A program made the translations under genes and the position numbers. A model generated the notes under the pieces. That model did no database searches. It had not been told where the DNA came from and was given only the letters and a program-made list of their open reading frames with translations. Positions 1-8,530 of a stretch of DNA of 64,000 nucleotides are shown one piece after another. Origin of the DNA: Bradyrhizobium icense (GTDB lineage: Bacteria; Pseudomonadota; Alphaproteobacteria; Rhizobiales; Xanthobacteraceae). Where the stretch lies: contig NZ_CP016428.1 in assembly GCF_001693385.1 (NCBI RefSeq), forward strand, positions 372,001 to 436,000, given 5' to 3'. Numbering within the stretch: the first letter of the stretch is position 1; each line of letters begins with the position of its first letter.

Positions 1-44
1 TTCCCTCAAACCGAGTGTTTGCCTCGCCAAACGCCGCAATCTGC

Positions 45-78
45 AAAACAAAAACGGCCGGGTCACCCGACCCGGCCG
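45..78 (-). terminator. Rho-independent terminator of rpmB
   Basis: On the minus strand a perfect 10-bp stem (CGGCCGGGTC with GACCCGGCCG, plus-strand positions 55-64 and 69-78) encloses the loop ACCC. It is followed by a T-rich run (the A-rich stretch at 45-54 on the plus strand). It lies about 35 nt beyond the rpmB stop codon, which fits intrinsic termination of that gene. Confidence 0.85.
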
Positions 79-111
79 CTCCAAACTCCGATCCGCCGAT
101 TTAAACTTCGC

Positions 112-420
112 TCAGCTCGCCTTCTTCACGAACGCGGGCTTGCCGACCTTCTTCTCGATCGCGCGCTTCAGTTCGAGGGCGCGGGGGGAGAGGACGTCGG
201 CTTTGGCCTTGAGGAGGTAGGCATCGAGGCCGCCATTGTGGTCGACGCTCTTGAGCGCGTTGGTCGAGACGCGCAGGCGCACGTTGCAGCCGAGCGCGTC
301 CGAGATGAAGGTGACGTTGGCCAGGTTCGGCAGGAAGCGCCGCTTGGTCTTGATGTTGGAGTGGCTCACCTTGTGGCCCACCTGGGGGCCCTTGGCCGTC
401 AGTTCGCAGCGCCGGGACAT
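112..420 (-). CDS. rpmB: 50S ribosomal protein L28
   Basis: L28 is a small, basic protein of the large ribosomal subunit. The 102-residue product starts [20 protein letters not shown] and carries the L28 signature of a conserved N-terminal Cys/Gly/His segment followed by [13 protein letters not shown]. About 100 residues is normal for alphaproteobacterial L28, against about 78 in E. coli. The frame stays open further upstream, but homology begins at the ATG at 418-420, which has AGAGGA about 10 nt upstream. The gene is monocistronic: a strong terminator follows it, and the DUF3108 gene lies divergently upstream, as in other Bradyrhizobium-like genomes. Confidence 0.97.
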   Translation of the reverse strand: MSRRCELTAKGPQVGHKVSHSNIKTKRRFLPNLANVTFISDALGCNVRLRVSTNALKSVDHNGGLDAYLLKAKADVLSPRALELKRAIEKKVGKPAFVKKAS

Positions 421-840
421 TTCGAAAAATCCTCTTCCATCCCCGCCATGGCCAAGCCGCTTCTCGCGGGCACCGCGGGGGTCCAAAATCGCGTCCATTT
501 CCAGGAACCGCGGACGTATAGGGGGAGACGGCCACGGGGTCAAGGTTGTTGGGCCGGTAAAGGAGCCCCGTCCGGGGCTCAAGCCCTAATTCTGACGCGC
601 TTTCTTCACGCGAAACCGGAAGTCCACTTCGCTTGAAAACGCTATGGTTCGTAACGGCTGGTTTACCAGGGGTTCCAGCCACTTAAGGGACCATATAAAG
701 GGCGTAATCCGCGCCGACACCATGGCTTTCGAAAAAGAACCGGCCCCGAGCCCCCGCAAGCGGTGGGCGGCCAGGGAGAGGTCGGGTAAAGGCGTCGTTT
801 TCGCGAAAACACGCGTTGTTTGCCGGATATTTTTGCCTAG
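421..840. other. Intergenic region between rpmB and the DUF3108 gene
   Basis: This divergent spacer of 420 nt has no convincing gene. It contains an 8-bp perfect hairpin (GAGCCCCG at 563-570, CGGGGCTC at 573-580, nominal loop of 2 nt) and a copy of a short repeat (593-643). No T-run follows the hairpin on either strand, so it is not an obvious terminator. It sits about 145 nt upstream of rpmB and could lie in the rpmB leader. I could not place a promoter with confidence. Confidence 0.5.
593..643 (-). repeat. Short intergenic repeat, family D copy 1
   Basis: A roughly 50-bp element that begins TGACGCG and ends GAAAACGCT, with the core CTTCACGCGAAACCGG. Near-identical elements occur at 5781-5832 (opposite orientation) and 23244-23294. 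The arms (TGACGCG..TTTTC and GAAAACGC) are partly complementary, so it can fold. All three copies are between genes. Confidence 0.75.
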
Positions 841-1746
841 ATGAACACCCAATCGCGCCGATCCCGGGATTTTTCATTCGTGACCGCCAGATGCGCCGTT
901 TCGCGCCAAACCCTTTCCGCAAGGTTCGGCCTCGTTGCCGGCCTGTGCGCCGCCGCGTGGGGCTTGCTCGCGCCGCAACAGGCCTCCGCGCAGGGGCGGC
1001 TGGATGCGCGTTATGAGGCGACGCTGGCGGGCATCCCCGTCGGCAAGGGAAGCTGGACCATCGAAATCGGCGACGACGTGTTTTCGGCCTCCGCGCAAGG
1101 CGGCACCGCCGGCCTCTTGAAGGCGTTTTCCGGCGGCACCGGCTCCGGCGCCAGCCAGGGCCGCGTCATCAACGGCGCGCTGGTCGCGAACGCCTATACC
1201 GCGACCACCACCACGCAGAAGAAATCCGAGACCATCCGCCTCGTGCTGGCAGGCGGCAACGTCAAGGATTTTTCGATCGACCCGGCGCCGCCGGTCGATC
1301 CCGGCCGGATCGTCGTCACCGAGGCGCACCGGAAAAACGTGCTCGATCCCATGACCGGCTCGATGCTGCGCGTGCCGGGCAATGGCGAGCTGATGACGCC
1401 GGATTCCTGCCGCACGGGCGCGGGGATCTTCGATGGCCGCATGCGCTACGATCTCAAGCTCGACTACAAGCGCATCGAAACGGTGAAGGCCGAAAAGGGC
1501 TATCACGGCCCGGCGCTGGTCTGCGCGATCTATTTCAACCCGGTCGCGGGCTACATCCCCGATCGGCCCGTCATCAAATATCTCGCCGCCGAGCGGCGGA
1601 TCGAGATCACCTTCGTGCCGATCGCCGGAACGCGCGTCCTGGTTCCGTACCGCATGACCATCCCGACGCCGTTGGGCCTGGCGATGCTGGAAGCGACGTC
1701 GTTCGTGACGACGGCGATGCCGCCACGGGTGGCGAAGACGAATTGA
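841..1746 (+). CDS. DUF3108 domain exported protein
   Basis: A protein of about 301 residues with a hydrophobic signal segment (about residues 30-51, ending LAPQQASAQG), so it is probably periplasmic or outer-membrane associated. The mature part matches DUF3108: an early YEATLAGIPVGKGSW segment, a central conserved Cys in a TPDSCRTG-like context, and a C-terminal beta-rich RIEITFVPIAGTRVLVPYRM segment. The function of the family is not established. The start is uncertain. The ATG at 841 leaves a long N-region before the signal, and the GTG at 880 would give a more usual signal peptide. The position beside rpmB is a conserved arrangement in Bradyrhizobium-like genomes. Confidence 0.85.
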   Translation: MNTQSRRSRDFSFVTARCAVSRQTLSARFGLVAGLCAAAWGLLAPQQASAQGRLDARYEATLAGIPVGKGSWTIEIGDDVFSASAQGGTAGLLKAFSGGTGSGASQGRVINGALVANAYTATTTTQKKSETIRLVLAGGNVKDFSIDPAPPVDPGRIVVTEAHRKNVLDPMTGSMLRVPGNGELMTPDSCRTGAGIFDGRMRYDLKLDYKRIETVKAEKGYHGPALVCAIYFNPVAGYIPDRPVIKYLAAERRIEITFVPIAGTRVLVPYRMTIPTPLGLAMLEATSFVTTAMPPRVAKTN

Positions 1747-1761
1747 GGCCCATAGTTTACC

Positions 1762-1902
1762 GTCGTCCCTGCGAACGCAGGGACCCACAACCACAGGCGG
1801 TCATTGTTTCGGGCGGTCGTAGTGCCCGCTGCCTGCAAATTGCGCGGCCGCGGCGTATGGGTCCCTGCGCCCGTGCGCAATTGCGCACTAGGCAGGGACG
1901 AC
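1762..1902. repeat. Palindromic repeat family A, copy 1
   Basis: An imperfect palindromic element of about 140 bp. The left arm is GTCGTCCCTGCGAACGCAGG; the right arm is CGCGGCGTATGGGTCCCTGC ... GGCAGGGACGAC. This copy has an extra internal GC-rich hairpin in the right arm (around 1878-1890, GTGCGCAATTGCGCAC). At least nine related copies occur in the window. The rest of the gap, 1903-2198, shows no gene. Confidence 0.9.
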
Positions 1903-2198
1903 GGGGGAATGGAATCCGCCTTGACTCTTCCCCGCTTCTGATTCGACTCGGTCGCCTCGAACTTTTTAAGAAATTGGTCCCGAAACCGTTGCTTGTGGAG
2001 CCGCTGTAAACTTGATCTAGTGCCACCGGGTGCACTTCAGCGCGAGATGTTGCGGTGAACGTATCGGGTCTCGGGAGGAGTCAGCGATTCGGACGCGATT
2101 CGTTCCAGACTCGTTCCAGAGCTTAAGCCGCGACCGCATCACCGTCGCAGAATGAAACAGAATCGGCGCCATTGACGCCGAACGACCGAAGGGCTTCC

Positions 2199-2280
2199 GT
2201 CATTGCGAGGAGCGTAAGCGACGAAGCAATCCATTCTTTCTTTGCGGCTCGATGGATTGCTTCGCTGCGCTCGCAATGAC
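2199..2280. repeat. Palindromic repeat family B, copy 1
   Basis: An 82-bp inverted repeat with arms GTCATTGCGAGGAGC..GAAGCAATCCAT and GATGGATTGCTTC..GCTCGCAATGAC. The second copy is at 43198-43282. The right arm is open in the frame of the following helicase, which creates a false N-terminal extension there. Confidence 0.9.
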
Positions 2281-2319
2281 AGCTCGAGCGCCTGCGAATC
2301 CAAGAAACACCTGCACAGA

Positions 2320-5300
2320 ATGGCTTTCTCTCCTTCCACGTTCGCAACCGATCGCGCGCCCGGCGCGGGCGTTACTGCCGTGCTCGGGCCGACCAACACC
2401 GGCAAGACCCATCTCGCCATCGAGCGCATGCTGGCGCATTCGTCGGGCGTGATCGGCCTGCCGCTGCGGCTGCTCGCGCGCGAGGTCTACAACAAGATCG
2501 CGGATCGCGCAGGCACCGAGGCGGTCGCGCTCGTCACGGGTGAAGAGAAGATCAAGCCGAAGAATCCGCGGTACTGGGTCTCCACGGTCGAAGCGATGCC
2601 GCGGGATCTCGACGTGAGTTTTCTGGCCGTCGACGAAATCCAGATCGCGGCCGATCTCGAGCGCGGGCATGTCTTCACCGACCGCATCCTGCACCGCCGC
2701 GGCCGCGACGAGACGCTGCTGCTCGGCGCCGCCACCATGCGCCCGATCATCGAGCGGTTGCTGCCGGGCGCTTCGATCGTCACGCGTCCGAGGCTCTCGC
2801 AGCTCGAATTCGCCGGCGACCGCAAGATCACGCGCCAGCCGCGCCGCACCGCGATCGTCGCGTTCTCGGCCGATGAAGTCTATGCGATCGCCGAACTGAT
2901 CCGCAGGCAGCATGGCGGCGCGGCGGTCGTGCTCGGCTCGCTGTCGCCACGCACGAGGAACGCGCAGGTCGCCATGTTCCAGAACGGCGATGTCGATTAT
3001 CTCGTCGCCACCGACGCCGTCGGCATGGGGCTGAACCTCGACGTCGATCACGTCGCCTTCGCCTCCGACCGCAAGTATGACGGCTATCAGTTCCGGCGGC
3101 TCAATCCGGCCGAGTTCGCGCAGATCGCCGGCCGCGCCGGGCGCGCGACGCGTAACGGCACCTTCGGCACCACCGGCCGCTGTGCACCGTTCGAGCCGGA
3201 ACTGGTGAACGCGCTGCAGAACCACACGTTCGACAGCGTCAAAATGCTGCAGTGGCGGAATTCGAGGCTGGATTTTTCCTCGCTCGGCGCGCTGCAGGTG
3301 TCGCTGGCGCTGCCGCCGGGGCACGACGCGCTGACCCGTGCGCCGATTGCCGAAGATTTGCGCGTGCTCGATCATGCGGCGCGCGATGGCGAGGTGAGGG
3401 AGATGGCCCACGGCGCATCGGCCGTGGAGCGGCTGTGGGACGCCTGCCAGATCCCGGATTACCGCAAGATCGCGCCCGCTGCCCACGCCGAGCTCGTGAC
3501 CACGCTTTATGCATTTCTGATGCAAAAGGGTCGGATACCTGACGCATGGTTCGCCGCCCAGGTCGACCAGGCCGACCGCGTTACCGGCGATATCGACACG
3601 CTGTCGGGCCGGATCGCGCAAATCCGCACCTGGACCTTCGTCGCCAACCGGCCGGACTGGCTGTCCGACCCCGATCACTGGCAGGGGATCACCCGGGAGG
3701 TGGAAAATAAATTGTCCGATGCGCTGCATGAACGCCTTACGGAGCGTTTCGTTGACCGGCGGACCAGTGTATTGATGCGCCGCCTGCGGGAGAACTCAGT
3801 TTTGAATACGGAAATCGGCAAGACCGGCGAAGTGATTGTTGAAGGCCACACGATCGGCCGGCTCGATGGATTTACCTTTGCGCCCGATGCGGCGGAAGCC
3901 GGCTCGGACGCCAAGGCGCTGCAGGCCGCCGCCCAGCAGGTGCTGGCGAGCGAGATCGACGCGCGCGCCGGCAAGCTTGGCGCCGCGCCCGACGACCAGT
4001 TCGTGCTGACCTCTGACGGCACCATCCGTTGGACCGGAGATGCGGTGGCAAAGCTCGTTGCGGCCGACGACGCGCTGCATCCGCGCATCCGCATCATTGC
4101 CGACGAGCGGCTGTCCGGTGCGTCGCGCGAGGCGGTGCAAACGCGGCTCGATCTGTGGCTGAAGACGCATATCGAAAAGCTGTTGGGTCCGCTGTTCGGG
4201 CTGTCGAAGGCCGAGGACATCACCGGCATCGGGCGCGGCATCGCGTTCCAGCTCGTCGAAGCGCTCGGCGTGCTGGAGCGGAGCAAGATCGCGAGCGAGA
4301 TGAAGGATCTCGACCAGGCCTCGCGCGCCAGCTTGCGCAAATACGGTGTGCGCTTCGGCGCCTATCACATCTATTTTCCGGGGCTCCTGAAGCCTGCAGC
4401 CCGTGCGCTGGCCTCGCTCTTGTGGGCCGAGAAGCAGGACAATGTCGATATGTCCGCGCTGTCGGGCGCGCAGCATCTGGCGAGCTCGGGCCGAACCTCG
4501 TTCCCGGTCGACAAGCAGCTCGCCCGCGATGCCTATCGCGTGCTCGGCTACCGTCAGTGCGGCGAGCGCGCGGTGCGCGTCGATATTCTGGAGCGGCTCG
4601 CCGATCTCATTCGTCCCGCGCTGGCCTGGCGCGAGACCTCGCCCGGCGAGAAGCCGGCCGGTGCGTTCGACGGCCGCGGCTTCGTGGTGACGCAGGCGAT
4701 GACCTCGCTGACGGGATCCGCCGGCGAAGATTTCGCCTCGATCCTGCGCGCGCTCGGCTACCGCATGGACCGCCGCCCGCCATTGCCGCCAAAGCCGGCG
4801 CCGGAGGTGATCGTCGAGACGGTCTCCGCCGAAATGCCGCCGGTCGAGGCTGCTGCCGAAACCACGACGCAGACGCCAGCGGAGGAAGTCGCGGCCGAAG
4901 TGCCGGTGTCGAGCGAACCGGTATCGTCGGCGTCGCTGCTGCCCGAGGTCTCGCTGGCGCCTGCTGCCAGTGAGGAGCCGGCCGCTGCGGCTGAAGCCGC
5001 GCCCGCCGAAACCACGCCGGCGGAAGCCGCAATTCTCGACGCGCCTCCGGAACAGGAACCGGGAGAAGCGATCAGCGCTGCGGAGGCGGCGGCCGAACCC
5101 GAAACTGCTAGCGAAGCGCCTGCTGAAGCCGAAGCGCCTGCAGAATCCGCTGAAGCCAAGCCTGAAACGGAAGCCAAGTCTGAAACGGAAACCACGCCAG
5201 AGGCGAAATCCGAGACGCCGGCGGAGCCCGCGCTCGTCGAAGTCTGGCGGCCCGGCGGCCGTTCCGACGAGCGGCGTCCGCATCACGACCGCAACCGCCA

Positions 5301-5778
5301 GCGCCATCATCGCGCGGGCGAAGGCGCGCAAGCGGCAAGCGGCGAAGGAGAGGGCGCGCCGCGCGAGCAGCGTCATCGCCGCGGCCGTCGCCATGGCGAA
5401 TTCAGAAAGCCCCGCGAGGGCGCACCGGCCGATGCTACGGCGACGCCGGCTGTCGAAGGCGCGCCCGCGGCTGAAGCGCGTCAGGACCGCCCGCAGCGCG
5501 AGCGCTTCGAGGGCAAGGGCCGCGACCGCGAGGAGCGCCGCGACAAGTTCGATCGCAACAAGGGCGAGCGCAAAGGTGGCCGCGACAAGGGCGAGCGCGG
5601 CGGCCGTGATTTCGGCGGACGCGACAAGGGCGGCCGCGACAAGCGCGATAGCGGTCCCTCGCACCGTCAATGGGCAACCAGTGCGAGCCCGCGTGATCGC
5701 GACCGGCCGGTCGATCCGAATTCGCCGTTTGCAAAACTGGCGGCGCTGAAGGAACAGCTCGCCGGCCGGAAGGAATAA
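2320..5778 (+). CDS. SUV3-like DEAD/DEAH-type helicase with acidic and RG-rich tail
   Basis: An ATP-dependent superfamily 2 helicase of about 1152 residues. Seen in order: Walker A GPTNTGKT (23-30), motif II VDEIQ, motif III GAATMRP, the motif V region ATDAVGMGLNLD and motif VI QIAGRAGR, as in the SUV3 / alphaproteobacterial MgpS-like family. After about residue 830 the protein turns into a long Ala/Glu-rich acidic linker, then a basic Arg/Gly/Asp-rich tail (repeats of GGRDKG type) typical of RNA-binding low-complexity tails. The likely role is RNA unwinding and turnover. The start is the ATG at 2320, because the 26 codons upstream in frame are encoded by repeat family B. It is followed by an S4 RNA-binding gene, which supports an RNA role. 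Confidence 0.92.
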   Translation: MAFSPSTFATDRAPGAGVTAVLGPTNTGKTHLAIERMLAHSSGVIGLPLRLLAREVYNKIADRAGTEAVALVTGEEKIKPKNPRYWVSTVEAMPRDLDVSFLAVDEIQIAADLERGHVFTDRILHRRGRDETLLLGAATMRPIIERLLPGASIVTRPRLSQLEFAGDRKITRQPRRTAIVAFSADEVYAIAELIRRQHGGAAVVLGSLSPRTRNAQVAMFQNGDVDYLVATDAVGMGLNLDVDHVAFASDRKYDGYQFRRLNPAEFAQIAGRAGRATRNGTFGTTGRCAPFEPELVNALQNHTFDSVKMLQWRNSRLDFSSLGALQVSLALPPGHDALTRAPIAEDLRVLDHAARDGEVREMAHGASAVERLWDACQIPDYRKIAPAAHAELVTTLYAFLMQKGRIPDAWFAAQVDQADRVTGDIDTLSGRIAQIRTWTFVANRPDWLSDPDHWQGITREVENKLSDALHERLTERFVDRRTSVLMRRLRENSVLNTEIGKTGEVIVEGHTIGRLDGFTFAPDAAEAGSDAKALQAAAQQVLASEIDARAGKLGAAPDDQFVLTSDGTIRWTGDAVAKLVAADDALHPRIRIIADERLSGASREAVQTRLDLWLKTHIEKLLGPLFGLSKAEDITGIGRGIAFQLVEALGVLERSKIASEMKDLDQASRASLRKYGVRFGAYHIYFPGLLKPAARALASLLWAEKQDNVDMSALSGAQHLASSGRTSFPVDKQLARDAYRVLGYRQCGERAVRVDILERLADLIRPALAWRETSPGEKPAGAFDGRGFVVTQAMTSLTGSAGEDFASILRALGYRMDRRPPLPPKPAPEVIVETVSAEMPPVEAAAETTTQTPAEEVAAEVPVSSEPVSSASLLPEVSLAPAASEEPAAAAEAAPAETTPAEAAILDAPPEQEPGEAISAAEAAAEPETASEAPAEAEAPAESAEAKPETEAKSETETTPEAKSETPAEPALVEVWRPGGRSDERRPHHDRNRQRHHRAGEGAQAASGEGEGAPREQRHRRGRRHGEFRKPREGAPADATATPAVEGAPAAEARQDRPQRERFEGKGRDREERRDKFDRNKGERKGGRDKGERGGRDFGGRDKGGRDKRDSGPSHRQWATSASPRDRDRPVDPNSPFAKLAALKEQLAGRKE

Positions 5779-5780
5779 CC

Positions 5781-5832
5781 AAAGCGTTTTCAAGCGAAGT
5801 GGGTACCGGTTCGCGTCAAGAAAACGCGTCAA
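5781..5832 (+). repeat. Short intergenic repeat, family D copy 2
   Basis: It begins AAAGCGTTTTCAAGCGAAGT two bases after the helicase stop codon and ends in AAGAAAACGCGTCA. It is the reverse complement of the copies at 593-643 and 23244-23294. It occupies almost the whole gap before the S4 gene, so it would be transcribed between the two. Confidence 0.75.
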
Positions 5833-5852
5833 AATAAATTACGAGAGACTGA

Positions 5853-6122
5853 TTGGAGCGGCAGCGTCTCGACAAATGGCTGTGGCATGCGCGGGTGGTG
5901 AAGGCCCGCACCTCGGCTGCCGCCCTCGTCGAGGCCGGTCACGTCCGCATCAACGGCGTGCGTGAAATGGCGCCGGGACATTCGGTGAAGGTTGGCGATG
6001 TGCTGACGATCGGGCTCGATCGCACCGTGCGCATCCTCAAAGTAGTCGGATTTTCCGAGCGGCGCGGCGATGCTGCAGCCGCGCGCGTGCTCTACGATGA
6101 TTTGCAGAACGACAAACAATAA
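5853..6122 (+). CDS. S4-domain RNA-binding protein (Hsp15-like)
   Basis: An 89-residue protein consisting almost wholly of an S4 RNA-binding domain: QRLDKWLWHARVVKART at the N-terminus, then GHVRINGVR and KVGDVLTI. This is the pattern of heat-shock protein 15 / HslR, which recycles 50S subunits carrying nascent chains. It starts with TTG at 5853. An ATG is absent in the conserved N-terminal region, so a non-ATG start is required. It lies 74 nt downstream of the helicase and may be co-transcribed with it. The assignment to the S4 family is firm; the Hsp15 role is inferred from size and N-terminal motif. Confidence 0.9.
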   Translation: MERQRLDKWLWHARVVKARTSAAALVEAGHVRINGVREMAPGHSVKVGDVLTIGLDRTVRILKVVGFSERRGDAAAARVLYDDLQNDKQ

Positions 6123-6246
6123 CTATCTGGAAAGGGCTCGCGGGGACGCCTGAAAAACGGCCGCTAAGGGCCCGCTGCTTCCCTTGCGGCAGCGCACTGC
6201 ATGCGCTACGCAAACCCCGGAAAACTGATCCGTTTCGGAGCGTTGG

Positions 6247-6585
6247 ATGACTTACGTCGTCACTGAAGCCTGCATCAAGTGCAAATATACCGACTGCGTT
6301 GAGGTTTGCCCCGTCGATTGCTTCTACGAGGGCGAGAACATGCTGGTCATCCATCCCGACGAATGCATCGACTGTGGCGTCTGCGAACCCGAATGTCCTG
6401 CGGATGCCATCAAGCCCGACACCGAGCCGGGCCTGGAGAAGTGGCTCGAGGTCAACACCGAGTACGCCAAGAGCTGGCCCAACATCACCCAGAAGAAGGA
6501 CGCCCCGCCGGACGCGAAAGAATTCGAAGGTGTCGAGGGCAAGTTCGAGAAATATTTTTCCAAGGAGCCCGGTGCCGGCGATTAA
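6247..6585 (+). CDS. fdxA: Seven-iron ferredoxin FdxA
   Basis: A 112-residue ferredoxin carrying one [3Fe-4S] and one [4Fe-4S] cluster. Visible ligands are Cys9, Cys17 and Cys50 (3Fe site) and Cys21, Cys40, Cys43 and Cys46 (4Fe site), with the second motif [12 protein letters not shown]. The acidic C-terminal part (about residues 55-112) is the usual extension of alphaproteobacterial FdxA. It carries electrons in the cytoplasm; the partner is unknown. A ferredoxin-NADP reductase is also in the window (60283) but far away. Conservation and length make this call secure. Confidence 0.96.
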   Translation: MTYVVTEACIKCKYTDCVEVCPVDCFYEGENMLVIHPDECIDCGVCEPECPADAIKPDTEPGLEKWLEVNTEYAKSWPNITQKKDAPPDAKEFEGVEGKFEKYFSKEPGAGD

Positions 6586-6721
6586 GCCTGTGGATAAGTT
6601 GAGGGTTCCTTGAGCCTTTTTTCGGCCGCAATCTGAACCGAACGCGGTTGCCGGATTTAACCCTGTTAGCCGACTTATGACGGAAACCGCCCCGTAAGGG
6701 CCCGGAACCCGGCGTAAATCA

Positions 6722-6758
6722 TTGATTTTTGCGGAAAATGTGCTATATTGGGCACATT
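6722..6758 (+). promoter_or_regulatory. carD promoter with palindrome around the -10 box
   Basis: A sigma70-like promoter: TTGATT (6722-6727), 16-nt spacer, TATATT (6744-6749), preceded by TGC as in extended -10 promoters. The -10 sits inside a perfect inverted repeat, AATGTGC (6737-6743) and GCACATT (6752-6758), separated by 8 nt. The arrangement suggests a dimeric regulator binding over the -10. The predicted leader to the GTG at 6849 is about 90 nt. Confidence 0.65.
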
Positions 6759-6848
6759 ATAAGCCGATCCCGGCCATGCGTATCCTGTGGCCCCGGTGGG
6801 TTTCCGTAAAAACATCGAACAGGGGCGTGGCAGTTCCGCGCGCAGGCT

Positions 6849-7781
6849 GTGTCACAGAAAACGCGTAAAAAGAGTGCTTCCAAGACGACGAAAAAAGCCG
6901 CTCCGGCCAGCCGCAGCGCAACCAAAGGCCGTGCCAAGGCGTCCGTAAAGGATGCCAGGAAGGTTTCGGCCACAAAGTCCTCAAAGAACAAAAGAAGCGC
7001 AATGCCAGAAAAGACTGCCAAGACCGCCGCGAAAGCGACGGGTTCGAAGACCACTGCGTCGAAGGTTGCTGCCAAGGCTCCCGTCAAGACCCCTGTGAAG
7101 GCCGCTCCCCCGAAGGCCGTCGCGCCGAAGGCTCCTGCCAAGCCGGTCGCCGCCGCGCCGCGCGTCGAGGAACCGAAGAAGGTCGTGACCCAGCGTCAGG
7201 GCTTCAAGGCCAATGAATTCGTGGTCTATCCCGCTCACGGCGTCGGCCAGATCCTGGCCATTGAGGAGCAGGAGATCGCGGGTGCCAAGCTCGAGCTGTT
7301 CGTGATCAATTTCATGAAGGACAAGATGACGCTCCGCGTGCCGACCGCCAAGGTCGCCAATGTCGGCATGCGCAAGCTGTCCGAGCCGGCGCTGGTCAAG
7401 AAGGCGCTGGAGACGCTGAAGGGCCGCGCGCGCGTCAAGCGCACGATGTGGTCGCGCCGGGCGCAGGAGTACGAAGCGAAGATCAATTCGGGCGACATCG
7501 TCGCGATCGCCGAAGTGGTTCGCGATCTCTACCGCTCGGAATCGCAGCCCGAGCAGTCCTACAGCGAACGCCAGCTTTATGAAGCGGCGCTCGATCGGCT
7601 GTCGCGCGAAATCGCGGTCGTGCAGCATTCGACCGAGACCGAAGCGGTCAAGGAAATCGAAAGCCAGCTCGCCAAGAGCCCGCGCCGCGGCGCCAAGGCC
7701 GAGGCGACCGAAAGTGACGCTGAGGCCGACGAGGCCGATGTCGACGGCGACGACGCAGCCGTGGCGGATGAGGCTGCCTGA
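6849..7781 (+). CDS. carD: CarD-family RNA polymerase-binding regulator with histone-like N-terminus
   Basis: CarD proteins bind the RNA polymerase beta subunit and stabilise open complexes. The domain runs from about residue 115 (FKANEFVVYPAHGVGQI) to about 275, including the Tudor-like RNAP-interaction part and the helical DNA-binding part. Ahead of it lie about 107 residues made of Lys, Ala, Ser, Thr and Pro, resembling the tail of histone H1. After it comes an acidic Asp/Glu/Ala tail. The start is the GTG at 6849; the ATG at 7002 (MPEKTAK) is a possible shorter start giving 259 residues. A strong terminator follows the stop, so the gene is probably monocistronic. Confidence 0.92.
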   Translation: MSQKTRKKSASKTTKKAAPASRSATKGRAKASVKDARKVSATKSSKNKRSAMPEKTAKTAAKATGSKTTASKVAAKAPVKTPVKAAPPKAVAPKAPAKPVAAAPRVEEPKKVVTQRQGFKANEFVVYPAHGVGQILAIEEQEIAGAKLELFVINFMKDKMTLRVPTAKVANVGMRKLSEPALVKKALETLKGRARVKRTMWSRRAQEYEAKINSGDIVAIAEVVRDLYRSESQPEQSYSERQLYEAALDRLSREIAVVQHSTETEAVKEIESQLAKSPRRGAKAEATESDAEADEADVDGDDAAVADEAA

Positions 7782-7807
7782 AAGAATCCCAAGGATTGAA
7801 ACGAAAG

Positions 7808-7836
7808 GCCCGGTCGAAAGACCGGGCTTTTTGTTT
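7808..7836 (+). terminator. Rho-independent terminator of carD
   Basis: An 8-bp stem GCCCGGTC / GACCGGGC with a stable GAAA tetraloop (7808-7827), followed by TTTTTGTTT. It is 26 nt past the carD stop codon. Confidence 0.92.
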
Positions 7837-7865
7837 GGGGGCATGGCTACAGCAGGCGATCTCCC

Positions 7866-8025
7866 GTCGCCCCTGCGAAAAGCAGCGGCCTATAGGCCGA
7901 TATTTGCTGAGGCAAAAGGCGTCTGCCCGATGCCCTGCGACGAAGGCCGCGGCGTATGGATCCCGGAGCGCGCTTCCGCCTTCGCTCGTTGAGCTACGGC
8001 GGACAAGTCGCTTGTCCGGGACGAC
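7866..8025. repeat. Palindromic repeat family A, degenerate copy with nested motif
   Basis: The left end is CGTCGCCCCTGCGAAAAGCAG; the right half has GGCCGCGGCGTATGGATCCC and ends CCGGGACGAC. Inside the right half is a second motif (CTTCCGCCTTCGCT .. GCTACGGCGGACAAGTC) that also occurs at 11660-11782. So this copy looks like two repeat types nested together. Confidence 0.7.
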
Positions 8026-8151
8026 GAGAGGAGGGAATACGCTAAACCTTGCAGCCACTTACGCGGAAAGTGGCCCAATTTTCGACTTTTTGTGACCAGA
8101 ATCGGGAGAGAACCTCCCGGCCGCATCCAGATCAACCGCAAGGGGGATTCG

Positions 8152-8505
8152 ATGAAAGGGCAGGTTCAGAAAATCTTGTTCGCCGTTGTCATGGCCGCGC
8201 TGCTTCCAGTCAGCGCGCCGGCCGCGCAGGTTAGAGAGTGCAGCGCCGCGGTGCCCGCAAATCAGTCGGGGCATTGGTCCTGGCGCCTGATCGACGGACG
8301 CAAATGCTGGTACGCCGGCAAGACCGTGATTTCGAAATCGTTGTTGCGGTGGCCTGCCGCGGCGCCGGCGCAAGCCGAGCCCGAGGCCGCGCCCGTAAGC
8401 ATCGCGACAGATAAGCGTAGCGAGCCCCTGGATGCGCAGGCGCGGATGCTCGAGGATGACAATAGTTTCGAGTCGCGGTGGCGTTCGCGTGTGACTATCG
8501 AGTAG
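8152..8505 (+). CDS. Small exported protein with GRKCWY motif
   Basis: A 117-residue protein with a signal peptide (about residues 1-25, MKGQVQKILFAVVMAALLPV then SAPAAQ). The mature protein contains HWSWRLIDGRKCWYAGK, a short Trp/Cys motif I associate with small secreted Bradyrhizobium proteins of unknown function, and two Cys that could form a disulphide. The ATG at 8152 is chosen because AAGGGGG lies 7 nt upstream; an in-frame start at 8092 would bury the signal peptide. No function is proposed. Confidence 0.75.
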   Translation: MKGQVQKILFAVVMAALLPVSAPAAQVRECSAAVPANQSGHWSWRLIDGRKCWYAGKTVISKSLLRWPAAAPAQAEPEAAPVSIATDKRSEPLDAQARMLEDDNSFESRWRSRVTIE

Positions 8506-8530
8506 GTATGGCTAAGCGAGCTTGATGTTC

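Noticed and set aside
2242..2319. 26-codon N-terminal extension of the helicase
   Set aside because: These codons lie largely in repeat family B; the second copy at 43198-43282 shows it is a repeat, and family similarity begins after the ATG at 2320.
3796..5832. Minus-strand open frame of 678 codons opposite the helicase tail
   Set aside because: It is the antisense of the Ala/Glu and Arg/Gly-rich tail; its translation is Arg/Leu/Phe-rich low complexity with no domain, and the plus-strand helicase motifs are unambiguous.
6586..6721. Terminator after fdxA
   Set aside because: A T-run (TTTTTT near 6618) is present but I could not find a convincing stem before it.
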